NCBI GenBank assembly: GCA_947462515.1
Contig: CANHPJ010000018.1
Location: 1 to 13,549 of the forward strand
DNA from: Bacteroidota bacterium
GTDB taxonomy: Bacteria > Bacteroidota > Bacteroidia > JACCXN01
Direction of reading: 5' to 3'
Length of the DNA: 13,549 nt
Under the pieces are notes generated by a model. The model was not told the origin of the DNA. It searched no databases and was given only the letters and a program-made list of their open reading frames with translations. The position numbers and the translations under genes are program-made. This document shows, one piece after another, positions 1 to 8,107 of this stretch; position 1 is the first letter of the stretch, and every line of letters begins with the position of its first letter.

Positions 1-326
1 ATTAATTTAATATTGGGAAATTTATTCATATTTTCCTTCACAATCAGGTTGGTTCTGTCGGAAGAAGCATCGGAACCAATAATAAACTGAATTTTTTCCA
101 GAGGATAAGAAGTTAAGAAAGTGTGATTTATTTTTTTTTGAATGACACTTTCTTCATTATATACTGCCAATAAAATAGATACCTTAGGAAGGTAGGAATC
201 GTTTTCCTTGTAAATATTTAAATTTGATTTTTTTCCTTTCGCTAAATAATCCAATATTATAGGAAACAGGACATAGCTGTGAAGAAGACAAATAAAACTG
301 AACCAAAATATAATTTCAAAAATCAT
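1..326 (-). CDS. Glycosyltransferase family 2, N-terminal part (cut by window edge)
   Basis: The first 108 codons of a gene that continues past the left edge. It opens with a hydrophobic segment (about residues 3-28) that should anchor it in the inner membrane. This is followed by the start of a GT-A fold: a beta strand with VSILLAVYNEE near residues 49-59 and then GSDASSDRT near residues 84-92, where the second Asp-containing turn of GT2 enzymes binds the nucleotide sugar. The start ATG is only 14 bp after the stop of the upstream GT4 gene, so the two are probably co-transcribed. The likely role is transfer of a sugar to a lipid-linked or surface glycan; donor and acceptor cannot be read. 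The DxD motif and C-terminal helices lie outside the window. Confidence 0.85.
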   Translation of the reverse strand, partial: MIFEIIFWFSFICLLHSYVLFPIILDYLAKGKKSNLNIYKENDSYLPKVSILLAVYNEESVIQKKINHTFLTSYPLEKIQFIIGSDASSDRTNLIVKENMNKFPNIKL

Positions 327-340
327 CTATCAGATATAGT

Positions 341-1555
341 TTAATTTGATTTTAAAGCTATTTTTTTATAGTAATTGATAAGATTACCGATTAATATTTT
401 GTTAGAATATTTGGTTCTGATAAGGTTAATGGCATTTTGACCAATTTGCTCACAAACATAGGGATTTTCCATTGCAAAGGAAATTTTATTCAGGAACTCA
501 TCTGGGGTATTTGCAATTAAAATATCCATATTTTCATTATAATCAATCCCTTCTGCACCAACCTCAGTGGAAATAATGGTTTTTCCCATTCCCATTCCTT
601 CGATTATTTTAATTCTCATTCCGCTACCCGATAATAAAGGAACAATCATAATACTTTTTGAATTAATAAATTTAATCGCATCGTCCACTTCTCCAACAAT
701 TTCGACATTAGGAAGTTTCATATTTTTTATTTTTTTCGGCATTCTGCGTCCTGCTATGTAGAATTTCAACGTAGGAAATTTCGAATTCACCAAAGGCCAA
801 ATTTCAGCCAAAAACCAATTTACAGCCTGTAAATTAGGCATCCAATCCAAAGCACCAATATGAAACAAGGATAGTTGAGTTTGGATAAAAGGTTCATTTA
901 AAATAGTTTCTTCATCAACACCGGCAGGAGAGACAAATATTGGGGATTTGCAACCGTGTTTTTTAAAAATCGTCGCATCGAGTTCTGTTATTGGAACAAG
1001 AAGGTCTACTTTATTTATAACATCAATTTCAAATTTTTTAAGCCTTCTTGCTAAAAGGTTTAAATACCATTTTTTAGGTAGCAAATTAGTACTTGATGCC
1101 ATCCTTTCCCAGATCAAATATTCTACATTATGAGCTCTGAGTGAAATTTTAGCCTTAGAATATTTTCTAATTATATCTACATAAACAGAAACAAAAAGGC
1201 CTTCTATATGAATGATATCATAATGGTTGTTTTTCAAAAGATCAATTAATTTACTCTCAAAATCCTTTAGATTAAAGCGTTTTAAATTATAAGATTCTGA
1301 TGAAAATAAATTTAGAAATGCATCAAATGGATTTATGTCTGTATTGGCATTTATCCACTCCACCCTATTTAACATGCTTAAAAAGAACGATGGAAGTTCA
1401 GGGACATTGACATAATGCTTTTTTGTATTTATGACAAGTAAATCAGTTTTACAGCCCAATTCATAAAACGCTTTTGTATTATTATACATTGCAATAGCAC
1501 CTCCATCTTTTGGAGGATAAGGAAAGCGATTGCATATTTGAAGAATTGAAAGCAT
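341..1555 (-). CDS. Glycosyltransferase family 4 (GT-B fold)
   Basis: A full-length 404-residue GT-B glycosyltransferase, normal in size for GT4. The N-terminal domain starts with a Rossmann strand and a glycine-containing loop (PPKDGGA, residues 14-20) typical of the acceptor side. RAHNVEY (140-146) is a common motif in Bacteroidota members. The C-terminal domain carries FHIGALDW (231-238) and the donor-binding stretch SGSGMRIK (309-316), then E319, MGKTIIST and E335, fitting the E-x7-E-type nucleotide-sugar site. No signal peptide or membrane segment is seen, so it probably acts at the cytoplasmic face of the membrane. It lies 48 bp after the permease gene and 14 bp before the GT2 gene on the same strand. 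Donor and acceptor are unknown. Confidence 0.9.
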   Translation of the reverse strand: MLSILQICNRFPYPPKDGGAIAMYNNTKAFYELGCKTDLLVINTKKHYVNVPELPSFFLSMLNRVEWINANTDINPFDAFLNLFSSESYNLKRFNLKDFESKLIDLLKNNHYDIIHIEGLFVSVYVDIIRKYSKAKISLRAHNVEYLIWERMASSTNLLPKKWYLNLLARRLKKFEIDVINKVDLLVPITELDATIFKKHGCKSPIFVSPAGVDEETILNEPFIQTQLSLFHIGALDWMPNLQAVNWFLAEIWPLVNSKFPTLKFYIAGRRMPKKIKNMKLPNVEIVGEVDDAIKFINSKSIMIVPLLSGSGMRIKIIEGMGMGKTIISTEVGAEGIDYNENMDILIANTPDEFLNKISFAMENPYVCEQIGQNAINLIRTKYSNKILIGNLINYYKKIALKSN

Positions 1556-1603
1556 TTAGGTTTGAAATTAAGAGAAAAGTTAATTTTCAACTATGAAAAA
1601 CAA

Positions 1604-3040
1604 CTAAACCTTATTCTTTCTGTTTTTAATTTTTTCTATTATTTCAGAATAAAAACTTAAATCAAAAATATTAGCTTCTTTAGATGCCTTATAGGTAATA
1701 TATATTCCGAAAGGCAATAAAATCGAGGATGCCAACCACATACCTAAAGGTGCAGCAAAAACACCTTCTTTAACAAATTTTTCTCCTGTTATTGACAGCA
1801 CATGAAAAACAATAAAAAGAATTACAGTTATAACTAAAGGCATACCCAAACCACCCTTGCGAATTATAGCGCCAAAAGGAGCACCAATAAAAAACAATAC
1901 AATACAGGCAAAAGAAAGGGTAAATTTACGATGCCATTCTACCAGATGTTTATTGATATATTTTTGACTAGATTCTCGATTCTCTTTATGTGCTTCAATT
2001 TGAGATTTTGCATTTCTTGCCATATTAACGGCACTTTCTAAAACATTATGCTGTTGTGATTTGGTTAGTTTAGAAGAGAATTTTTCTATTTCAGGTATGT
2101 TACTTACTACAGACTGTTTCGGAGCCAAACTATCATTTTCAATTCGCTTTATAAGAAAGTTATTCCCGAAATTAACCTTGAATTCATTTTGTTTCCTTAG
2201 ATTTTCGTTCTCCATTTCTTTTATTGCAAGATTTAATTGCGATAAATTAAGCATAGCATAGTTATCTTTGAATAAATCTTCGTCTGTTTTATTTAAATTA
2301 AAGTCCGTCAGTTCAATTCTAAAGACCTGTTCTTTAAAGGTAGTTCTTAAAAATCCTAAAGTATTTATTTGATTATTGTCAGGTTTTTTCTCTTCATAAG
2401 TTTTTCCATCGTAAAGTGTCAAGACCAAAAAATCTTTATTTGAAGTAATTTCCATCCTTCCAGATTCAGCGGTAATCACTTTATTATTACCTTTTTTTTG
2501 TGTGTGATCATAAATGATTAGATTTTTAAGCAAATTACCATGGTCTTCTTTTTTGGATATTCTAATACTATACCCATCAATACCATTATAGAAAATACCA
2601 TCCTTTATATCTATGGCAGGTTTTTGATGGGTGATATCATACAATAAAGTGCCAAACTTTAAATTTGCTATGGGTAATATATTGTTCGAAAAATAAAATG
2701 CAGCTATTGAAATAAAGGAAGTTAGTATAATTAATGGCATCATAATTCTCCTTAGTGAAATGCCTGCAGATTTCATTGCGGTAAGTTCATATTGCTCGCC
2801 AAAATTGCCGAAAGTCATAATGGAAGATAATAACATGGCAAGTGGCAATGCCAAGGGAACTAAACTGGCTGAAGCATAAGTTAACAACTTAACAACTATA
2901 AACCATTCTAGACCTTTTCCAACTAAATCATCTATATATTTCCATAAAAACTGCATCAAGAGAATAAATAGTGAGATGCAAAAAGTTAGCAGAAATGGTC
3001 CAATAAAGGATTTTATAATAAACGTATGTAATTTTTTCAA
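1604..3040 (-). CDS. LptF/LptG-family lipopolysaccharide export permease (TTG start)
   Basis: An inner-membrane permease of the YjgP/YjgQ family, part of the LptB2FG complex that extracts lipopolysaccharide and passes it to LptC. Three N-terminal membrane helices are seen (about 10-32, 48-77, 101-122), then a periplasmic beta-rich region (about 123-250), and three C-terminal helices (about 373-392, 399-417, 430-451). GAPFGAIIRKGGLGMP (386-401) is the family signature. At 478 residues it is about 110 longer than E. coli LptF. The excess is a charged, probably helical insert at about 250-370. The start is read as TTG at 3038-3040: an in-frame TAG lies 15 bp upstream, the family N-terminus begins here, and the next ATG (M29) would cut into helix 1. 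LptF and LptG cannot be told apart here. Two glycosyltransferase genes follow on the same strand. Confidence 0.9.
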   Translation of the reverse strand: MKKLHTFIIKSFIGPFLLTFCISLFILLMQFLWKYIDDLVGKGLEWFIVVKLLTYASASLVPLALPLAMLLSSIMTFGNFGEQYELTAMKSAGISLRRIMMPLIILTSFISIAAFYFSNNILPIANLKFGTLLYDITHQKPAIDIKDGIFYNGIDGYSIRISKKEDHGNLLKNLIIYDHTQKKGNNKVITAESGRMEITSNKDFLVLTLYDGKTYEEKKPDNNQINTLGFLRTTFKEQVFRIELTDFNLNKTDEDLFKDNYAMLNLSQLNLAIKEMENENLRKQNEFKVNFGNNFLIKRIENDSLAPKQSVVSNIPEIEKFSSKLTKSQQHNVLESAVNMARNAKSQIEAHKENRESSQKYINKHLVEWHRKFTLSFACIVLFFIGAPFGAIIRKGGLGMPLVITVILFIVFHVLSITGEKFVKEGVFAAPLGMWLASSILLPFGIYITYKASKEANIFDLSFYSEIIEKIKNRKNKV

Positions 3041-3066
3041 TTCAAAAAAATGCTAAAAAATAAGGG

Positions 3067-3074
3067 CAAATATA
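3067..3074 (-). promoter_or_regulatory. Candidate -7 promoter element for the LptF/G permease
   Basis: Read on the minus strand this is TATATTTG, an exact match to the Bacteroidota -7 consensus TAnnTTTG. It sits about 26 bp ahead of the TTG start, which would give a short leader. No TTG is found at the expected -33 distance, so only half of the promoter is supported. Confidence 0.4.
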
Positions 3075-3223
3075 ATTATAAAAATTGCTTCTGAATTTAG
3101 TTATTTAAAGCTAATTATAATTAGATTTCATTTACTGATTTATTTATTTGAATTAAAAATGGCAAATAGCAATTTATTGTTGGCATTGGAATTGAAAATG
3201 AATAAAATACTTAAAAAAGTAAA

Positions 3224-4156
3224 ATGGAAAATTTAGCCCAAGAAATTGAAAACATTATTAATAACTCCAGAAAGGAAAATATATCAGAAAAAATAAATGA
3301 AGAAAAAATCAATATCATTTTAGATAAAATTAATACTCAAATCAATTCTATGAATGAAGAGTTAAAATTTATAAAAGATGATTTTGCCAGGGTTAGAAAC
3401 TCAGAAAAAACCAATGAAAATTTATTAATTGATAAGCAAGAACGATTATTAGTAGTTTTTAGGGACATTGTTGAACATTTGGAGACATTAACAGGCTTTT
3501 ATCAAATAATGACTAATTTTAACTCAACCATAAGAGAAAAGGAATTAAAAGAGATTGTGCTCAGAATGGATTTCTCAACAAAAGATTTATTATTAAAAAT
3601 TCAAAATGTTACGATGTGCTTGTCGATACAATCTGAAAGTGTAGAGTATGAATTTCGAATAATAAATCTAAAAAAAACTTTAGAAGATATTATCTGTTTT
3701 TTTAAAAGTGCGTTACAAAAAAAAAACATTTCCATAAAACATAATATATCTAGGAAAATTTTTGTAAAACACGATCCTAAAATCCTGAATTATCTTATTA
3801 AAAACATCGTTTCAAATGCAATAAAATATTCTTATAGTGGTTCAGAAATAATTATTAAAACAAGACAGATTCATAAATCAGTAGAATTAATAATTCAAGA
3901 TAAAGGAATCGGAATGAGTGATGAAGAGATTAATTCACTGTTTGACAAGTCTATAAAAAATAGCCTGCCTGGAACACATCAGGAAAAAGGATATGGAATT
4001 GGGTTATTGTCATTTGAAGAATTAATAAAGAAAACAGAGGGAATTATATCTATAAGAAGCGAAAAGAATAAAGGAACAACTATTGGCTTTACTTTGCCAC
4101 TTGCAAAAGAAAAAATGAAAGAACAGAAAACAAGAAATGAATTAAGCGTATTATAA
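3224..4156 (+). CDS. Soluble sensor-less histidine kinase with degenerate H-box
   Basis: A 310-residue protein with no membrane segment and no recognisable sensor domain. Residues 1-75 are rich in Glu, Lys, Asn and Ile and look like coiled coil. The C-terminal ATP-binding domain is clear: N box NIVSNAIKYS (194-203), G1 box DKGIGM (226-231), G2 box GYGIGL (256-261) and KGTT (283-286). The dimerisation region (about 76-135) aligns loosely with Bacteroidota kinases of the IIAHDLRSP type but reads IVEHLETLTGF (82-92). H85 is the only candidate phosphoacceptor. The following acidic residue and the Pro are absent, and several residues seem deleted. It may phosphorylate poorly, use another residue, or act as a phosphatase or scaffold. 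No response regulator is in view. An ABC permease follows 69 bp downstream on the same strand. Confidence 0.8.
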   Translation: MENLAQEIENIINNSRKENISEKINEEKINIILDKINTQINSMNEELKFIKDDFARVRNSEKTNENLLIDKQERLLVVFRDIVEHLETLTGFYQIMTNFNSTIREKELKEIVLRMDFSTKDLLLKIQNVTMCLSIQSESVEYEFRIINLKKTLEDIICFFKSALQKKNISIKHNISRKIFVKHDPKILNYLIKNIVSNAIKYSYSGSEIIIKTRQIHKSVELIIQDKGIGMSDEEINSLFDKSIKNSLPGTHQEKGYGIGLLSFEELIKKTEGIISIRSEKNKGTTIGFTLPLAKEKMKEQKTRNELSVL

Positions 4157-4225
4157 AATTTTTAAGAGTAAATACTTTAAAACAAGGTTCAACAAGACAC
4201 TAATAATCAAAAACTAAAAATCAAC

Positions 4226-5467
4226 TTGAAATCATTTTTAAAAGAAAATATTATAATAGCACTTTCAACAGTCAAGAGCCAATTATTACGCACAATTTTA
4301 ACTGTTCTTATCATAGCAGTTGGAATAGCTGCCTTGGTTGGAATTCTTACTGCTATAGATGGAATAAAAAACTCTATAAATAATAATTTCAGTTCGGTAG
4401 GTGCAAATACTTTTACAATTAGAAATAGAGGAGTAAATATACATATAGGAAGAAGAGGAAAAAGAATGCCCCGGTACAGAATCATAAGCTATGAAGAGGC
4501 CTTCAGATTCAGAAATATTTTTAACGATAAATACATAACGTCTATATCCGCTTTAGCCACTTTTTCAGCAACGGTTAAATATTTTTCAAATAAAACAAAT
4601 CCAAATGTCTCGGTATTTGGAAGTGATCAAAATTACCTGATAACATCAGGGTATGAGATTGAAAAAGGAAGAAATTTTTCGGAGCAGGAAATACTAAATG
4701 GTTCGAATTCAGTGCTTATAGGCAAAAATTTGATTTCAAATTTATTTTCCAATGGCCAGAATCCGTTAGACAAAATTATAAGTATTGGAAATGGAAAATA
4801 CAAGATAATCGGAGTGTTAAAGGAAAAAGGCTCCAGCATGGGATTTGGTGGGGATAAAAATGTAATCATACCTATGAACAACATGAGGCAAAATTTCAGT
4901 AAACCCGATATATCTTATGTAATAAATATACTTTCACCCAGTCCTGGAGAATTGAATAATGTCATTGGAGAGGCTACGGGTTTATTCAGGATAATTAGAA
5001 AATTAAACTTGTCAGAAGAAAGCAATTTTGAGGTGATAAAAAGTGATAACTTGGCAAACATGCTGATCGAAAACATCCAATATGTTACCCTGGCAGCAAC
5101 ATTAATAGGTTTTATAACATTATTGGGGGCCGCTATTGGACTGATGAATATTATGTTGGTATCTGTTACAGAACGCACAAGGGAAATCGGGATAAGAAAG
5201 GCCATTGGAGCAAACCAAATAACAATAAGAAATCAGTTCTTGATAGAAGCATTGGTTATTTGTCAACTTGGGGGATTATTGGGAATAATTTTGGGAATAC
5301 TTATCGGTAATACGATAACATTATTTTTAGGTGGAGATTTTATTATTCCCTGGTTGTGGATTTTTATGGGCATATCGCTTTGCTTTTTTGTTGGAATTAT
5401 TTCTGGTATATACCCTGCAAACAGAGCTGCCAAACTTGATCCAATTGAAGCCTTGAGAACGGAATGA
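4226..5467 (+). CDS. MacB/FtsX-type ABC transporter permease (TTG start)
   Basis: A 413-residue permease with MacB topology: one N-terminal membrane helix (about 22-46), a large periplasmic domain (about 50-285), and three C-terminal helices (about 287-314, 338-365, 372-394). The segment VTERTREIGIRKAIGA (314-329), between helices 2 and 3, is the FtsX-family coupling region that touches the ATPase. The end, YPANRAAKLDPIEALRTE, is the canonical C-terminus. The start is read as TTG at 4226: the upstream in-frame stop is TAA at 4178, no ATG lies between, and the next ATG (M81) would remove helix 1. The fused or adjacent ATPase and the periplasmic adaptor that such permeases need are not in the window. 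A basic stretch (RRGKRMPRYR, 76-85) lies at the start of the periplasmic domain. The substrate is unknown; the family covers drugs, peptides, lipoproteins and mechanotransmission. Confidence 0.9.
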   Translation: MKSFLKENIIIALSTVKSQLLRTILTVLIIAVGIAALVGILTAIDGIKNSINNNFSSVGANTFTIRNRGVNIHIGRRGKRMPRYRIISYEEAFRFRNIFNDKYITSISALATFSATVKYFSNKTNPNVSVFGSDQNYLITSGYEIEKGRNFSEQEILNGSNSVLIGKNLISNLFSNGQNPLDKIISIGNGKYKIIGVLKEKGSSMGFGGDKNVIIPMNNMRQNFSKPDISYVINILSPSPGELNNVIGEATGLFRIIRKLNLSEESNFEVIKSDNLANMLIENIQYVTLAATLIGFITLLGAAIGLMNIMLVSVTERTREIGIRKAIGANQITIRNQFLIEALVICQLGGLLGIILGILIGNTITLFLGGDFIIPWLWIFMGISLCFFVGIISGIYPANRAAKLDPIEALRTE

Positions 5468-5564
5468 TTTTTGGAAAATGTTACTTATATCCTAAGAATT
5501 AAAGGAAATGTAATTAGGGCAACTAATCAGCCTGTTATTCGTATTAATAATAAAAGCAATTGCT

Positions 5565-6410
5565 ATGGAAGTCAGTAAAAACAACTCAATAATAATTGAT
5601 GGAGCTGATGGAAAGAAAATTTCTGCAGACGTAAGTTTTTTACCCGATGGAATTTCTAAACCGGTCATAATTTTTTCTCATGGTTTTAAAGACTTCAAGG
5701 ATTGGGGACATTATAATGAGATGGCCACTGAATTTGCCAAAGCAGGTTATTATTTTATAAAGTTAAACTTCTCTCACAACGGAACAACCATTAACTCTCC
5801 TGATAAAATAGTTGATTTTGAAGCTTTTTCAAATAATAATTTTTCTAAAGAACTTATGGATTTGAATCTATTAATAAACTGGATTATAGATTCGGATTTG
5901 GATAGAGAAGAAAAAAACCTTGAAAGAATATTTTTATTGGGTCATAGTCGCGGAGGAGGAATAAGCATAATAAAAGCCAAAGAAGATAGTCGAATAAAAA
6001 AAATTGCAACTTGGGGCGCACCGGTAAATTTTGAAAATAAAATTCCGGCTCAAGCCATGGAATACTGGAAAAACAATGGTACTATTTATGTTGAAAATTC
6101 AAGAACCAAGGAACAATTGCCACTTAAATATCAGATTGCAGAAGATTACTTCAATAATATAGATAGAATAAATGTTTTAAAGGCAACCAAAAATATCACT
6201 ATCCCATTTTTATTGGTTCATGGTACACAGGACGAGGTTGTTAATGTAAAGGAGGCCAAAATAATGAAAAAGGCCAACAACAAGGTTGAATTATTTTTAA
6301 TTGAAAATACCGATCATTATTTTGGAATTACCTATCCTTATAAAAAGAACAGTTTTACAAGAGAATTTAAAACTGTTATGGATCAAACTATTTTATTCTT
6401 TAAAAAATAA
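5565..6410 (+). CDS. Alpha/beta hydrolase (serine hydrolase, S9/S33-like)
   Basis: A 281-residue alpha/beta hydrolase. The oxyanion region is SHGFKDFKDW (38-47), the nucleophile elbow is GHSRGG (126-131) with S128, and the other triad members are probably D223 in HGTQDE and H251 in NTDHYF. All three are in the right order and spacing for an active enzyme. No signal peptide or membrane helix is seen, so it is probably cytoplasmic. The overall pattern resembles dienelactone-hydrolase-like or peptidase-like esterases found widely in Bacteroidota; the substrate cannot be read. It starts 97 bp after the ABC permease without a recognisable promoter. It ends 7 bp from the convergent adenylation-domain gene, with no terminator between them. 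Confidence 0.85.
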   Translation: MEVSKNNSIIIDGADGKKISADVSFLPDGISKPVIIFSHGFKDFKDWGHYNEMATEFAKAGYYFIKLNFSHNGTTINSPDKIVDFEAFSNNNFSKELMDLNLLINWIIDSDLDREEKNLERIFLLGHSRGGGISIIKAKEDSRIKKIATWGAPVNFENKIPAQAMEYWKNNGTIYVENSRTKEQLPLKYQIAEDYFNNIDRINVLKATKNITIPFLLVHGTQDEVVNVKEAKIMKKANNKVELFLIENTDHYFGITYPYKKNSFTREFKTVMDQTILFFKK

Positions 6411-6417
6411 TTGAAAA

Positions 6418-7965
6418 TTAAACTTGATATTTTTCGAAAATTTGAGCCAATTGATTTTGATCAACTTTATTATTAAAATTCAGGGGCATATTTTCTAAAA
6501 GGATAATTTTCTGTGGAATCATATAATTAGGCAATAGCTCAGAAAGTTTTGATTTAAATGAATTTATATCAAAATCATCATTTACAATAAACAAGATCAA
6601 TAAATTCCTCCCTAGTTTATCTTTAAAGCAGTTAATAGAGAAAAAAGAATTTATTATTGATTTTATTGCACCTTCTATTTCTATCAAATCTACCCGATGT
6701 CCATTGATTTTGTGCTGATTATCTTTTCTACCATAAAAAATAAGATTACCATATTTATTTAATGAGCAGATATCACCTGTTCGATAAAATATCTTTGAGG
6801 TATTATTAACATATATTTCTATAAATTTATCCGAGTTGGTATTATTCAAATAACCATTTATTACTTGTGAGCCATGGAAACAAAGCTCTCCTTTTTGATC
6901 ATTTTCTATAAGTTGATTTTTTTCATTTAATATAACGAACTCCATTCCTTCAAAAGATTTCCCAATCGGTACAACGTCATTTACCGATTGAAGTTGTGAA
7001 TCATACTCATTCCATGGATAATAAGTGCATACGATAGTTGTTTCAGTGGGGCCATAATAATTAATCAATGTGGCATTATATGCAGATCTTGCCCAATGAG
7101 TAGCACAGTTATGACTAAGCTTATCTCCGGAAAAAAAAGAATATTTCAACGATGGAAATTTGATTTCATCCAGATACTTACCCATAAATTGAATTATGGT
7201 AGGCACCATGCTGATAACGGTAATATCAAATTCTTTTATGAATTTTAATATTTCTAAAAATCGAATTCCCTTTTGAGGCAAAACATAGCAGCAAGCCCCT
7301 AATGATAAGGGCATGAAAAAAGAAAATACAGAAACATCAAAAGTCAATTCATACACCTGCAAAAATCTATCATTTTGTGAAAAAGAATATAATCTTTGAT
7401 TATGAAAGTGAGAAAAAAAACTATTCAAATTAGCTATGGAAACCGGTACACCTTTGGGTAATGCGGTGGTACCAGATGTAAAAAGAATATAAGCTAATGG
7501 CTGATTAGTTTTAATAAAATTTTGTCTTACATCAATAGAATTTTCCTCCTGGTAATCTTCTAAATTTATACTAATCAATATTTTATCTGAAAAAACATTT
7601 TGCTCGATAAGATCCCGGGCATTTAAAATAACTTGTATCTGTGTTTCATTTACTATATAATTATTTCTAATAAATGGATACTTTGAATTAATGGGCACAT
7701 AGGCAGCGCCGTATAAAGAAACAGCGATTATTGAAGCATAAGTTTCAACATCATCTTTGCAATAAATTCCAATTTTATCAAACAAGGTTTGAAATTGATT
7801 TAATTGAGAATAAATTTTATGTGATATTGAAAAAAGTTCAGAATAGGTATAATATTCATTATTGACAAACAATGCATTGTTATGAGGAAAAGAAAGCACA
7901 TTTTTTAAAAAGCCCGAAATCATCGGATTATTTAAATTATGCATATTCTGTTCTATCGCTCCCAT
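6418..7965 (-). CDS. Stand-alone amino-acid adenylation domain (DltA/NRPS-like ligase)
   Basis: A 515-residue ANL-superfamily enzyme with the full set of nonribosomal-peptide adenylation motifs. A3 is YILFTSGTTALPKGV (159-173), A4 FDVSV (209-213), A5 NYYGPTETT (302-310) and A7 YRTGDIC (394-400). A8 is GRKDNQHKINGHR (412-424) and A10 is NFNNKVDQNQL (496-506) with catalytic K500. It should activate a carboxylic acid with ATP and load it on a 4'-phosphopantetheine thiol. D210 aligns with the GrsA Asp235 that holds an alpha-amino group, so an amino acid is the likely substrate. At the position of the DltA cysteine linked to D-alanine choice I see S279 (by-eye alignment). No carrier protein, condensation domain or MBOAT partner is in view, so acceptor and product are unknown. 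The gene sits alone between the phaC terminator and a convergent hydrolase gene. Confidence 0.85.
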   Translation of the reverse strand: MGAIEQNMHNLNNPMISGFLKNVLSFPHNNALFVNNEYYTYSELFSISHKIYSQLNQFQTLFDKIGIYCKDDVETYASIIAVSLYGAAYVPINSKYPFIRNNYIVNETQIQVILNARDLIEQNVFSDKILISINLEDYQEENSIDVRQNFIKTNQPLAYILFTSGTTALPKGVPVSIANLNSFFSHFHNQRLYSFSQNDRFLQVYELTFDVSVFSFFMPLSLGACCYVLPQKGIRFLEILKFIKEFDITVISMVPTIIQFMGKYLDEIKFPSLKYSFFSGDKLSHNCATHWARSAYNATLINYYGPTETTIVCTYYPWNEYDSQLQSVNDVVPIGKSFEGMEFVILNEKNQLIENDQKGELCFHGSQVINGYLNNTNSDKFIEIYVNNTSKIFYRTGDICSLNKYGNLIFYGRKDNQHKINGHRVDLIEIEGAIKSIINSFFSINCFKDKLGRNLLILFIVNDDFDINSFKSKLSELLPNYMIPQKIILLENMPLNFNNKVDQNQLAQIFEKYQV

Positions 7966-8044
7966 ATTATTTTTGCATTACTTAATTTAATGGGGAATTC
8001 ATTTTATTGGAAATAAAAACCACTTAATTATTTCAATCTAAGAT

Positions 8045-8083
8045 AAAAAAAAAGAAAGAGAACAAATGTTTCTCTTTCTTTTT
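8045..8083 (-). terminator. Rho-independent terminator after phaC
   Basis: A 14-bp perfect stem (8049-8062 paired with 8070-8083) around a 7-nt loop, one arm being purine-only. Read on the minus strand it is followed by a run of T, as expected for an intrinsic terminator. It lies 25 bp after the phaC stop and isolates phaC from the downstream adenylation-domain gene. The T-rich other arm may let it work on both strands. Confidence 0.85.
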
Positions 8084-8107
8084 AAAACTAATGAATTAAG
8101 AAAAAAC

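Noticed and set aside
1562..1590. Imperfect inverted repeat between the LptF/G permease and GT4 genes, considered as a terminator.
   Set aside because: Stem is almost entirely A-T with a bulge and no clean T-run, and it lies inside what looks like one operon.
3111..3124. Perfect 14-bp palindrome CTAATTATAATTAG between the divergent permease and kinase genes.
   Set aside because: Purely AT-driven, no repeat elsewhere, and expected by chance at this base composition.
3198..3236. Short 12-codon reading frame overlapping the kinase start, considered as a leader peptide.
   Set aside because: No supporting ribosome signal, no regulatory hairpin and no amino-acid bias; such frames are common in AT-rich leaders.
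4207..4485. Minus-strand open frames opposite the MacB-type permease (also 4633-4884 and 4915-5205).
   Set aside because: Antisense shadows rich in Ile, Phe and Pro, caused by the codon pattern of the membrane protein on the plus strand.
6411..6417. Possible shared terminator between the convergent hydrolase and adenylation genes.
   Set aside because: The gap is only 7 bp and no hairpin with a T-run is visible around either stop codon.
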